The notes under the pieces were generated by a model, which was given only the letters and a program-made list of their open reading frames with translations, made no database searches and was not told where the DNA came from. A stretch of DNA of 64,000 nucleotides, taken from assembly GCF_964340395.1 (NCBI RefSeq), contig NC_135565.1:12311742-12375741 (forward strand). The letters run 5' to 3'. Position numbers and translations under genes: made by a program. Position 1 is the first letter of the stretch; every line of letters starts with the position of its first letter. The DNA comes from Glandiceps talaboti (lineage: Eukaryota > Hemichordata > Enteropneusta > Spengelidae). Of the stretch, positions 11,517 to 22,664 are shown piece by piece.

Positions 11517-12420
11517 AGTCACATAGCTATGTTCTCATACTATAGTTTGTGTTATGGCTATGTTCTGAAAATGCTGGCACAAACTTGTCACATTACTATG
11601 TTCTGAAACATTTGGATGACACTCAATTCAAGTCACATAGCTATGTTCTTAGATCACAAACATACTGACATGACCAACTACTGAAAGTTGCAAACCTTCA
11701 GTCAACTTTTGATGTTAATTCAGTCAAATAACAAAGTTATGTTTTCGACCATAAACACAATGTCATGGCTGGTTTCCCAAAGTCACCTACCCAACTTAAA
11801 ACTGCGGGTCACTTTACTTATGTCCTGTCACCTGACTTATGTTCTGTAACATAGTCGAGTCTCATAGTATGTTTTAAGGATGCAATCAATGTTTTTCATA
11901 CTGACCACAAACTCTGTCACATGGCTATATTTTGAGAGTAAAATCAATTTACTATGTTCAGCATTACTAAACTGTGTCTTATAACTATGATCTGGATGTT
12001 ATGATGTTATTTTATAGGGTAATATTGTAAAGTCACATAGCTATGTTTGGAGCCTACCAACACTAGTCATGTCATAGGTATGTTTTGATAGTGTAGTCAA
12101 GTTACATTGCTATGTTTGGAGCCTACAATGTAAGATGCATCATGGGTATGTTCTGATAATGTAGTCAAGTCACATTGCTATGTTTGAGCCTACCAACACA
12201 AGTCATGTCATCGATATGTTCTGATAATGTAGTCGAGTCACATAGCTATGTTCTGAGCCTGCTGACAGGAATCATACCATAGCTATAGTCTAGAAATCCC
12301 CAAAACACAATCATGTCACATGACTTTACAGAACAAGCAATGACATTGTCAAGTTACATAGTATAGGTTTTAAAAACCTCTACATGAACCGTTCCATCTC
12401 ATAGGTATGATCTGAAAGGA
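11517..12420. repeat. Degenerate tandem array with CACATAGCTATGTTCTGA motif
   Basis: About fifteen diverged copies of a motif like GTCACATAGCTATGTTCTGA, spaced irregularly (about 45-70 bp). The best-preserved block is 12030-12260, with longer units including GCCTACCAACA and AATGTAGTCAAGTCACAT. The array is old and non-coding. Confidence 0.75.
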
Positions 12421-15075
12421 AATGTTTTGCCGACTTCTTAATATCACAACTGTGTGAGGAAATTTAGACAATAATGTAGTGACAAAATGATGATGTCCTG
12501 ACAGTACAAGGTTTTCAGTTATATCTCCAAACAGAGTACTAAAAGTGTGTCATATGAAAATGTCCAAGTATACACTTTTCAGGGAAAAAGTCTTAATTAC
12601 CCATGCTGCACTTTGTTTAATAATAATCCATGCTTTTGTTTCACCCTGATAGATAATGTCCAGTGATTAAAATTGCAATTGCTATAACTGATATATTTAC
12701 TTTCTTTGACTTACAATACTGTTCAAGAATTGTTTCCAGACTGAGTTCACTAAGGGTTATTACTCTAGGCAGGCTCTAGCATCCCACAAACTTGTAACTG
12801 GAAGTACACTATCACTTGTCCTAATGTTAACACCAGGGTAGCCATGAGTTGGTAACTGAAAAGGTCTGTGCATCACTGGCCCTGTGTTAACTCAAGGTTA
12901 CAAGCTAGCTCAGTACTAACACAAGTCTAGCCAAGGCAAGAGTTAATACCTTCACCCGCCCTGGCTAGTCACATGTGTAGACATTAACCTAACACCTGGC
13001 TAGCAAATCATGTTTGTTTCATCATTATACCGCCATGGTTTCATCTTGATGGGAGTGTGACATCCAGAGAAAGCCGTTGTGGGAGGTAACTGAATTGCTA
13101 AGAGAAAATGTTTCAGTAACATCTATTGCAGCAATATACTTCACCCTCAATGAATTACGTATGTCAATGACGTTTATATATGAAACATTTTGGAAGTAAA
13201 TTTACTATTGTAGTAGTTACATGGTTAATAAGGTCATTTAAAACTGATATCCGACCAGGAAAGTAACAATGTTCATAGATTTGTCTGCATCTGAACCTGA
13301 CGTGAATGTCGCCGCTATGTATAGTAATCGGAAAGTAAAGGATACAGCAATGAAAGTATAATTAGTTCTAGGCGACTAAGAAACGTAAGAAGTGTACCTT
13401 CCAGTCGATTATTAACATTTTAATTAAATTGACGATCATATTTTTAACCTTCTCAATAAAATGATCCAACCTTCATGTTTTGTATACGAGTAAAAATAAA
13501 GTCACAAAATACAAAATTAAATTAATTGATCATTTTTTGACACCATTCAATAAATTGATTTGACATTCATATTTTTTATATGGGTAAAAATGAAATTATA
13601 AAATACATCTCAAAATAATCAAAAATCACAGTTTTGGCGCACATGAATTTAATGATTAAATTACTCCTATTCCATCCATAGAAAGTCAAGCGATAAATCT
13701 AATAGTTATGATTATGATTTTGCTGCAAAAACTAGCCATCTTATCAAACTCCCAGTACTAGAGAGAAAACCCATAACTTGTCATAGTTTTTAATCTGTTA
13801 TCGTAAAATTGATACAGGATGGACGTTTTTTTCATGTTCGCTATATCGCCATATTACAGTTATGCTGCAGTTAAAGACACCAAGGATACCAAACTTACTA
13901 CCTCTGTTAAAACTATAAAGTTTATACCCACAAATGTAACAACTCCCCTCATCTCTCTCTTGTTTTAGTACGTGCCAGTTATTTTTACACTAAATGGATG
14001 ATCCATTTAACAAAGAAGGGGTGATAAGGCTTCATTATTTGAGGGTGGGGGGGTGACGGGTTCATTACTTGAAGGGGTCGCGGGTTCATTATTTCAGAAC
14101 ATATGAGAAGAATAGTTGATATTTAGATCTCATGGATAATACTCTCTCTTATAAAGCAGTGAGGGATATTACATGCAAACACATCGAATAGTCATATTCA
14201 GAACTTATGAGTACGCTACCTTTAACCAATAATCAAACTTTTCATATTACATAGATTCATATTTTCATATTTTATGAACGAAAGGCTCAACTTGACAACT
14301 CCCTTCTCATTTTAAGGTGGAGAGGACATACAGCTGTTACCATGACAACTAAAGTTTTAGTGTTTACACATTATGGTGAGATTTGCTATAATCGTAAACC
14401 TTCTTTCTGTGGATATTCATACTTGTAATTTTTTGAGGAGTTGGTCTGGAAATCTCCCAATTCTTCAGGTGTATGGGACATAAGGCTATCACCATGACAA
14501 CGACATAATACACATTTGAACACTGGTGAACTGTAGAACCTTTTGAAGCTAGACTTACCTAGTTTTTTATACAGTAATTAGTACACGTTATTTGAATTTT
14601 TTTTGAAAGACCAAACACAACTTTGAATTTTATACTGTTTGAAACAAAACAAACGAATCAGGAGTACACTTGGGTGCTAAACAAATTAACGAAGTTTATA
14701 AAACCTCAGAATAGTACTGGGTATCTTTCTGTATTAATTAATTAATTGATAACAATTACGATATTTGAATGGGTGTCATGACAACAAGGAGCTTTACGTG
14801 AATCCATTGTATTGTTTATGGTGATTCAGAATAGTCATTCTTATCAATCTCTTATCGCCAAAAATGATGATTTTTTCGATAACTTTTGAAAGTTGCGATG
14901 CATTCATGACTTTTCAGCAGGACCTTTTGTTATTGTAATTGCAGTGAAAGTATAACAATATTCATTATCAAAGTAATAAAGATTGTTTTTGTAAACGATA
15001 AAGGTGTTGGGTAAATATACCATCACACCAGTAAAGCCTGCAATATCTTAAACATATATGCTTTAGGGATATCTA
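12421..15075. other. Intergenic, local duplications only
   Basis: No gene recognised. About 60 bp at 13454-13515 is repeated with divergence at 13548-13610 (both CAATAAAWTGAT...GGTAAAAATRAA type). Segments near 14320-14390 and 14465-14525 share ACCATGACAAC and GGACATA motifs. 14015-14095 holds three short GGTTCATTA(T/C)TT repeats in G-rich sequence. Confidence 0.45.
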
Positions 15076-15090
15076 CCTCTAGGGGGCGCT
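15076..15090 (+). promoter_or_regulatory. CTCF-like site
   Basis: CCTCTAGGGGGCGCT is close to the CTCF core consensus CCNNNAGGGGGCGCY known from bilaterians. It stands out in AT-rich flanks. Binding is inferred. Confidence 0.4.
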
Positions 15091-15794
15091 ATTTCATACC
15101 TAGGAATTTTATAATCTTAACTCTCAGGGACCCTCAAGACACTAACAAAATGTTTTATATTTTCCCAAAATCAGTAGTGTACTATTTTCACATAAAAATA
15201 ATGAAAAAAACTCAGAGCACACTTGCTTCCCATTCATTAACTTCCCTCAATGAATACTAAAAGCAATATTTTTATTTTGCAAAAAAAATAGGGGTGTATT
15301 TTCACGACATCCTAATTTTGATGTACCCGGTACTTTGAGGCACTGTAAGGCTGCTCATTCTATAGTGCAAACTTTTTTCTCTCATTTTCAAAAGGCAGTT
15401 CATGTACATACACACAGATTTTTTTCTTCTTTACATACATAAGTATTCTTTACTATGGATATCAAATATCTTCTTTTTCGTATTTGTCATTTATAGTATG
15501 TTGAGTAGAAATTTGTAGTCTTCTCAGCTTTATCTCGATGTCTTGTATGGATTTACCTGAATGGTGATTAATTGGTGGCAATATGGCTTTTTATACCACC
15601 TTCAGTGATTGGCTTAGACTGTGTCACATGGTATGGACTATTGACCTGTAGTGACCTCAATTTGCATACAGAGGGCAACATTTGTTTTCTGTTTTCCCTA
15701 GGGCGCTGTTACAGTAGCACAAGACTATAGTCCTACCAGAGATTTTCTTTCACTCTGGAAAGAATATATGCCTGGGATTGTGATGTGTTGTAAA

Positions 15795-15967
15795 ACACTT
15801 ACTGCCTTGCCGGATTCGGGCACTAGTAGATATCATATTATCTCTCATGCTGTTATGTAGCAACTATTTCCTTCGGCTTTCAGCCTTGGGACATCGTTGC
15901 TGCATAACAACCCATGACACACAGTAACTGTCATCTACTAGTGCCCTCTTAGCCAGGCAGTAAGTGT
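15795..15967. mobile_element. Foldback MITE-like element, 173 bp
   Basis: Outer inverted arms ACACTTACTGCC...GGGCACTAGTAGAT and the complement ATCTACTAGTGCCC...GGCAGTAAGTGT. An inner pair (CATGCTGTTATGTAGCAAC against GTTGCTGCATAACAACCCATG) surrounds a short GGCTTTCAGCC loop. The whole could fold into one long hairpin. No open frame and no clear target duplication. Confidence 0.65.
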
Positions 15968-16238
15968 ATAATATTTGCATTTATCAAATATTTCTGTAAC
16001 TACTGTACAATTGAGGAACATGGTATCATTTTGATGACTAAGTACAGTAATGTATGTATTCTGAAAATACCAGGACGTATAGAAAAAAATGTTTAGAATT
16101 CAGTTCTGTGTGATTGCGCTCCACTTGAGAGCTATTTGTGTCTCATCACAAGTACTGCTGCAATAAACTTTATTTTCATTGTTGGAAAGTTAGCCATAAA
16201 TTTTACCTACCAGATAGTCACTTTACCGATTGCTGCAC

Positions 16239-16253
16239 AGCGCCATCTAGTGG
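16239..16253 (-). promoter_or_regulatory. CTCF-like site, reverse orientation
   Basis: On the minus strand the sequence reads CCACTAGATGGCGCT, a good match to the CTCF core. It is in the opposite orientation to the site at 15076, 1.15 kb away. Binding is inferred. Confidence 0.4.
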
Positions 16254-16549
16254 TGAGTGGTGTACTACAGCTCTTTATCAAAGCCATTGTCATTCAGATC
16301 ACGTCTGTCAAAGCCACAACACTTTTCACCAAATCATCAAAAACATTTTTCAATTTACACACATTGTACTTTTTGTGATGGAAAACTGACTTTTTAAGAT
16401 GGAACTTTACGGAGGATTTCATGACGAACTTTTAACAGGTTAGAGTAGTATTTTCTTGTGAAGTCAAATAGTAAAGATATTTCTTTTGACAGTCTAGCAC
16501 TTGATTTGCATATTATTAAGTTATCTTTGTATTTGACCTGAACTGTCAA

Positions 16550-16562
16550 AGGTTAAAGGTCA
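16550..16562 (+). promoter_or_regulatory. DR1-type nuclear receptor half-site pair
   Basis: AGGTTA-A-AGGTCA: two hexamers in direct repeat with one base between them. RXR heterodimers, HNF4 and PPAR-type receptors bind this form. A third half-site (TGACCT) lies about 15 bp upstream in inverted orientation. Function is inferred. Confidence 0.35.
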
Positions 16563-17615
16563 AGATTGGAAGCCATATTTGTTGGTGTATTTTTGATTGG
16601 AAAGTGTGTGTGTAGCTCTTTTTCTGCATATTTGGTGGAGTACTATTAATGAATGTACATGTTGTATAATGTGTAGCTCGATATTGTAATTGGTGGTTGT
16701 CACTTTGTACATAAAAACTGGATATTATGTTGTGCCATACCAAACACATACTTAGTATAATAGGAATGTACAGCGTTGCGAAATCATGGAGTACATGACT
16801 GAAAACTCAATTTTTTAGCTCTCAAGTTCTTATTTCTTTGACTTTGTAACTGGGATTCCACCTATGTCCAGTCTCCCTACCATCATACTATAGTGTGAAA
16901 TACATTTGTATAGGTGTGTAGATGTGAATGATCATGAAGAGCGCCACCAATGACTTTTTTCAGTCAACTCTCAGTCTTCAGACTACATCTATTCGATGTA
17001 GAAAATGTAACATTGGAAAATTCTGATTCAGAATTCATGGAAATGAGTTAGATTCAGTTCAAGTCATTGGGAAGAAAGATACACCAAAATAGTATGATTC
17101 ATAACCAAATATATTTAGATGTTTCGAAAATGTATTGTAACATTTGCTGCAGTACCTACAACTCGTGCACAAGACTTTATGTGTCATGCTCCGTGACAGA
17201 ATGTGTAACTCATTGAAGGTGACAACCCCGAACCGCTATACAGGTTGTGGTATTGCCCGAAATCATAACGAATGAAATTATTCGTAAAAAGATTGGTATT
17301 AATATTACAGAGTGCAATAGTACAATGCAATATACGTATCCATGGAAACATTGTGTATAAATTGTAGCAAAATAAAATTGCTACAGTGTGATCCAAATTT
17401 GTCAACAATTTTCAATCAGTGTATCATTGTGATATTTTTGTTACAAGTTAACTACACATAACTCAATAATACTTTGTACTTTTTTATCAAAAAAAACAAA
17501 ATTTTTGTGTCCAAAATACTTCATAATGATATATATCTTCAATATGAACTCTAAAGTTTGTACAGATGTAAACAGAATTATTTCATGAATGAAATGGCGT
17601 TTGGGAGATTCTTAA

Positions 17616-17853
17616 AGTGGCCATATGATAAGGATTGGGGTTTTTTCGATTTTTTTCGATGACACAACATAGACCAAATATGTTTACATTGCAAAAAGCT
17701 AAAAAATGTGTAAAAAGTTTTGTTATTATACGTACAATAACAAAGCATTTTACACATTTTTTTGTTATCTTTTGTCAATTATTGAGATACAAACAAGGAC
17801 TTTTATAAATTAAAAATGCAAAATAAATACCCCCTCCTCATCATATGGTCACT
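17616..17853. mobile_element. piggyBac-like MITE, 238 bp, TTAA target duplication
   Basis: TTAA flanks at 17612-17615 and 17854-17857. Left end AGTGGCCATATGATAAGG. The right end reads AGTGACCATATGATGAGG on the other strand. The centre is a near-perfect palindrome TTGTTATTATACGTACAATAACAA-type core (about 17720-17743) within a wider inverted repeat. Related copies: 10304-10580, a right end near 23580-23625, and a core at 2290-2312. No open frame. Confidence 0.78.
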
Positions 17854-18062
17854 TTAAAGCCACTCACAGAAGAAAAATGTGAAGCTGAGAATCTTAACTG
17901 GTCAGACACTTGCATTTCTTTATCCAAATTGCATCAGTAGACTCCATAAAAAAAACTAGATTGGGTCAGGTTACCGCAACCAAATATTTTTTTGGAGTAA
18001 CTGATTCCTTTGTTTTGGGTATGTAACATAATGGTTGACATCTATTGAGCAATTCCTGGAAA

Positions 18063-18275
18063 CCTTGATATTTTCACTACTAGAAAATTATGCAATTTTA
18101 CAGCCCAAAGCTAGTTCTCTCAAAGACCAATTTTATAAACTATTAGACTGGTACATTATGTTTGTGTACGAGAGGCCATTTTAGTCACTGCTTATGTTTG
18201 CGTTTTTGTTGTTAACCGAAATAAGCAGAAATAAGCCTTTAGCGAAAATTTCTAGATTGGCAGTATTGTTCATGG
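18063..18275 (+). repeat. Dispersed repeat, second copy
   Basis: Similar to 3072-3560 in the same order: CACTACTAGAAAA, CAATTTTACAG, AGCTAGTTCTC, AGACTGGTACATTATGTT, TTTTAGTCACTGCTTA and AACCGAAATAAGCAGAAA. It has one internal AGACTGGTACA unit where the first copy has four. Confidence 0.75.
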
Positions 18276-18977
18276 CTTCAAGAATGAATATGACAGTTAA
18301 GTATAGGAACAGTGAATTGGAAACATTGAGTGGTCACAGTCCATAGTAAACAGATCGAAATCTGTCGTTCGTCTCCGATTTACCATCAATACTATATTGT
18401 ACTGTCATGTAGACCTATTTCTGTGATATGATCAAACCCTGACCAGTGTGTTAATTTATATCCCCAGTTACCATTCCCATTACGACCAAATCAGAAAACA
18501 TGTGTGACTACATACATGTTGAAAAAAAATGCAATTTTGATATCGCAAGTTCCGAAAATCTGTTACCATCATGTCAGGTGAAGGTATCTTTAATAATCAG
18601 TGTAAAGAAGTGCAAATACCACAGACCATATAAATCGGTACTCCTACATATTTCTTGTAAAACATACCAACATAGTCATTTATTGGTTGAGTGGACGGCC
18701 ACCATTTCCTTAACAAATTCACCTTTTCAAGCTTTTGCAAAAAGTTCAAGCTTATCATTTTTGAAGAACAAGAAAAAAAACTGCTGCTCTGCTGTAACTT
18801 CAAAAATATACTGTATGTTTTATACAGTGCAAAGAAATTATCGTTACCATAGTAATTTATCAATATATCATTTGATCTGATTTTCTGTCACCAATTAACT
18901 TGACTTCACATTAGGGGACAAGATGGCTAGTATTAAATGACTCTAATCTTAAAAATCAATTTTTTTACCAATGTGCA
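18276..18977. other. Intergenic, nothing recognised
   Basis: A 126-residue open frame (18500-18880) lacks recognisable motifs and a convincing splice context. I do not call it a gene. Confidence 0.35.
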
Positions 18978-19219
18978 GGGTCAAAGGTCGACTTACTTTG
19001 AATTATTTGGGTCAAAGGTCAAGTTACACTGAACCTGACTGACCTGTTTGGGGTCAAATTACTGAGCCTGGCATTGAACTATTGTGGGTCAAAAGTCAAA
19101 TTACTGAATCTTTCAGAACTGTTTTCGGTCAAAGGTCAGATTACACTGAACCTCGCGTTGAATTATTGTGGGTCAAAGGTCAAATTACTGAACCTTCCAA
19201 CTGTTTGGGTCAAAGGTCA
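18978..19219 (+). promoter_or_regulatory. Cluster of six DR1 elements in a short tandem repeat
   Basis: GGGTCA-A-AGGTCA or close variants start at 18978 (last base G), 19009, 19086 (AAGTCA second half), 19126 (CGGTCA first half), 19170 and 19207, with a lone GGGTCA at 19051. Spacing is 31-44 bp. The surrounding unit (AAATTACTGAACCT, or AAATTACACTGAACCT) is repeated too, so the array is a minisatellite whose unit contains a near-ideal DR1. RXR heterodimers, HNF4 and PPAR-type receptors bind DR1. Whether it works as an enhancer is not known. Confidence 0.6.
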
Positions 19220-19592
19220 AATTACACTGAACTGTATTGAACAAGTCTTTAATAAGTATGATGTGCACGTTAACCAAATGCTGTGAGTGAATTTGTCTTG
19301 TTATTTTCCTTTACAACATAAGAAATATTTTTATGAAATGTAATGTTTTTAGTTGCCAGTATATGATCTGTGTAGTTTTTGTCCCAAGTTTTCTGTTCTG
19401 TGTTTAGTTTATATTTTTTCATACGGGTATTTTCTTGGTAGTTTTTGGCAGTGGTATGGAAGCCAGCATGTGTAGATTTAGAATCAATCATTTCAGTGTT
19501 CTCATTTCTTACAACAAAAAAACAAGAAATAAAACTAAATGATTATGAACATTATCTTGTGGTGAATTGAGTACTATTTTCATCCTGTGCTG

Positions 19593-20262
19593 TACCATAG
19601 ACAGGGGGGAGAATATGTCTATGAATTCCATAGAGGGGGGGGGATTTGTCTATGAATTCCATAGACAGGGGGGAGAATCTGCCTATGAGTTCTATAGACG
19701 GGGGAGAGAATCTGTATGAATCCCATAGACAGGGGAGAGAATATGTCTATGTATTCCATAGACAAGGGAGAGAATATGTCTATGAATTCCATAGACGGGG
19801 GGGGGGGGGGGGGGGGGGGGGGATTTGTCTATGAATTCCATACACAGGGGGAGAGAATATGTCTATGAATTCCATAGACAGGGGGAGAATATGTCTATGA
19901 ATTCCATAAACAGGGGGGGGGGATTTATCTATGAATTCCATAGACGGGGGGGGGGGGGGGGGGATTTGTCTGAATTCCATACACAGGGGGGAGAATCTGT
20001 CTATGAATTCCATACACAGGGGGAGAATATGTCTGAATTCCATAAACAGGGGGGGGGGGGGGGATTTGTCTATGAATTCCATAGACGGGGGGGATTTGTC
20101 TATGAATTCCATACACAGGGGGGAGAGAATCTGTCTATGAATTCCATAGACGGGGAGAATATGTCTATGAATTCCATACACAGGGGGGAGAATCTGTCTA
20201 TGAATTCCATACACAGGGGAAAGAATCTGTCTATGAATTCCATACACAGGGGAGAGATTTGC
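19593..20262. repeat. G-rich minisatellite, about 20 copies, 27-40 bp unit
   Basis: Unit resembles TCTATGAATTCCATAGACAG followed by a G run and (GA)GAATATG. G runs vary from 3-4 to more than 20 bases, which accounts for most of the unit-length variation. The TCTATGAATTCCATAGA part is itself palindromic. Long open frames exist on both strands because the unit is often a multiple of three, but they are repeat artefacts. The plus strand could form G-quadruplexes. Confidence 0.93.
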
Positions 20263-20435
20263 ATGTGTGTGTGTGATGCTCCATGTACGAGATGGAGATT
20301 TTGGTATTCTGAAATGTTTAAGGGTATATAAATTTTATTGTTACACAAAACATACACACAAAGTAAAGACGTCCTTGGTGTTGTTATTTTAATCAGTAAT
20401 AACCTGGTTTTAACTTGTTTTCCTACTAGAGAAAA

Positions 20436-20519
20436 AGAATCCCACACACCAATGGGTAGAGATTGAATATCTCGTACTCATGAGATATTCAATCTGAGCC
20501 CATTGGGGTGTGGGATTCT
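20436..20519. repeat. 38-bp inverted repeat hairpin
   Basis: Arms AGAATCCCACACACCAATGG... and the complement ...CCATTGGGGTGTGGGATTCT with a few mismatches, around an 8-base loop. Probably a foldback element remnant. No target duplication identified. Confidence 0.7.
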
Positions 20520-21254
20520 ACGTAGTATCACCTTGGTATATCGCCCTGTGGTGTATGAGTTAGAGCGTCAAAAATTGGAAATGTCAGGAACTTGGTTGTC
20601 ACATCCATTCCCCGGAACATCTCTGAGTAAAACTTACAAGCACCCTCTCCCTCCCCAAGAGTATCACCAGATTATTTGAGACCACGACAAGTATAATGAA
20701 GCCTGCGAGATGATGAGAAGGCTGCTATTAATGGGGGTGGTCAATTTTAACTGACTGTGGGAGCTTTTTCTGAAGTTGAACATGGTTTTCTGAACCTACC
20801 TCTCCCCCCCCCCCACCAGCTCCAATGACCAAAGTCAAAGTGACCCCCCTCCTCCCAGGAAAAACCACATTTTCCAAAATGATACCATCCTCCAAAGTGT
20901 AAGATATGTCTAATCCTAACCCTATTCTGACATACAACCAGTCATTCTTGAATTAGTAATACTATATACCAAATACTGAATGGTAACATTCTTATTTTAG
21001 AAATAGTACAAATGGCGCATGCACATGTGGACTGGGGAGGGTGTGGGATGGGGAATGCCCCTCTCGTGCAGTACTGAGAAAATTTTGACAAACTACAGTT
21101 GTCCTGAAGTCGTTTTACGGCACCAAAAGGACAAATGCACTTCTTGGTTTCCAAAATGACCCCACCTCCCTTCAAGCGGTATTCTTCAAACTGTATTTTC
21201 CAAAATGACCCCACAACACCACCACCACTAAAAACGCCGCCCTTCCCAAACAAA
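20520..21254. other. Intergenic with C-rich, short inverted motifs
   Basis: No gene. The phrases CCAAAATGACCCCAC and TTTTCCAAAATGA recur near 20870, 21150 and 21200, indicating a small degenerate repeat. Confidence 0.4.
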
Positions 21255-21262
21255 GTCTAGTT

Positions 21263-21364
21263 CACAGACACTCGAATCAATCTGTATGATTTTTTTTAAA
21301 TGTAAAGTAAATATTTACAATACATTTGTTTTTTAAATCATACAGATTGATTCGAGTGCCTGTG
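21263..21364. mobile_element. hAT-type MITE, 102 bp, 8-bp target duplication
   Basis: Near-palindromic element. Left end CACAGACACTCGAATCAATC, and the right end reads CACAGGCACTCGAATCAATC on the other strand. Flanks GTCTAGTT (21255-21262) and GACTAGTT (21365-21372) match at 7 of 8 positions. A second copy is at 39179-39251. Confidence 0.82.
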
Positions 21365-21372
21365 GACTAGTT

Positions 21373-22455
21373 CCTATACAGTATCGTTACCATTTACAAC
21401 TCCACTCAGAGTTAGAAACCACGTTGACATCCAGACTAGTTAAATATGACCGCTCCCTAAATCGTAGTCGTAACGCGGGAAGAGTTTTAAACACAAATGC
21501 TGACTACTCATTTTGGCGTCTCATCGCTGAAGTTCCGAATTACTACGACCTGTATATTACCCCGCATTGCCACACGTTTAATAATGCATAACACAACAAT
21601 CACATGCACAGTTATACTCAGTTACGAAGAGTTAAATGAAATGTCCAGGTAAGTTCCAGAAATTTCTCAAACCAAACAGTACCGCGAAACGTGTACGTCA
21701 CACAGTGTAGATGGATATCAGCCAAATGAGCGCCGAGATCAAAGTTTAACCCTTACGTCATTTTGCACCAATCACCATACGAGTACTGACGCACGCAAGT
21801 GACGTCACTGAATGAACCACTCACTGGACAAGAATTTTCAGTGAATCAACAATCGTAACATACCAACCCTTTATTTCGCAATCTGCATTCCCTCGAGCAA
21901 CTGGCCAAATTATTTTCTCAGATAGAAATTCACCGTCTGAAACTTTGATGAAAAACGAGTGTATCATCGTTCACTCATTGTATGATATCCCATTCGACGG
22001 ATTTCACACCAACGGGACTCGTTTTACTCAGGCCGGTCACACACTGCTGGATACTAGGTGTATACATTATTACTGTGACATAAACTTATATTATTCTCGT
22101 CAAGATTTCGGAGCCTTGAAGTAGTGAATCATCGCCATAGTTTATCTAACTGGGATTCCTTCTTTGTGCGAGATCAACAGGTGGTTTCTGCAATTCTGGT
22201 GCCGTTCCTTGAATCGTATATATCAACGTGCTGTTTGTTTTGTTACGACCATAACAAACACACGACCTGGTGTTGTACACGGCCCTCCCACGTACCTGTT
22301 ACCCGGTGAAGGAGGCGTTTATATCGACTACATTACGCTATATTGCGCCTACCCTCTGAACTCTCTTCGAACACTTGTATCGTAAGATACTTTAATTCAC
22401 TCGATTTATTCACTCTAGAGAACTAAGTCGATAGCTAAGTTGTGAATCTTACGTA
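21373..22455 (+). promoter_or_regulatory. Putative promoter and 5' UTR of the TNFR-like gene
   Basis: This kilobase has more CpG than the surrounding DNA and no repeat. It carries a perfect TGACGTCA at 21800-21807. No clear TATA box next to an obvious start was found. The role is inferred from its position in front of the ATG at 22456. Confidence 0.4.
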
Positions 22456-22664
22456 ATGGGTACCCTACAATACCCAACCTTGACATTCGTTGGCATGTTG
22501 GTGTTAGCATACACGGTAGCTGGACACTCCGATCAATCGCACGACTCTCCCAAATATCCAGAATGTCGTCAGGGTGAAGAGTATGCTTTACATGCGAGAA
22601 GGAAGGATATTCCTGACGAAGACTTACAGTACTACCATATCAGGAAAAAGAATGGAAGAGAAAG
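22456..22664 (+). CDS. TNFR-like gene exon 1: signal peptide and first cysteine
   Basis: Start ATG at 22456 gives MGTLQYPTLTFVGMLVLAYT, a good signal sequence. Donor AAAG|GTAAGT, phase 2. The ATG context GTA-ATG-GGT is ordinary. Contains Cys37, the first cysteine of the CRD. Confidence 0.8.

Larger units (their letters stand above)
15968..17611. other. Intergenic, short motifs only
   Basis: No gene recognised. An 80-residue open frame at about 16136-16378 has no family motif and is probably chance. Holds the CTCF-like and DR1 sites listed separately. Confidence 0.4.

Noticed and set aside
18500-18880. 126-residue open frame as a gene
   Set aside because: AT-rich composition, no motif, no signal peptide and an overlapping frame of similar length on the other strand.
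19646-20447. Repetitive proteins of up to 168 residues on both strands
   Set aside because: They arise from the G-rich minisatellite, change frame with each G-run length and have no splice or start support.
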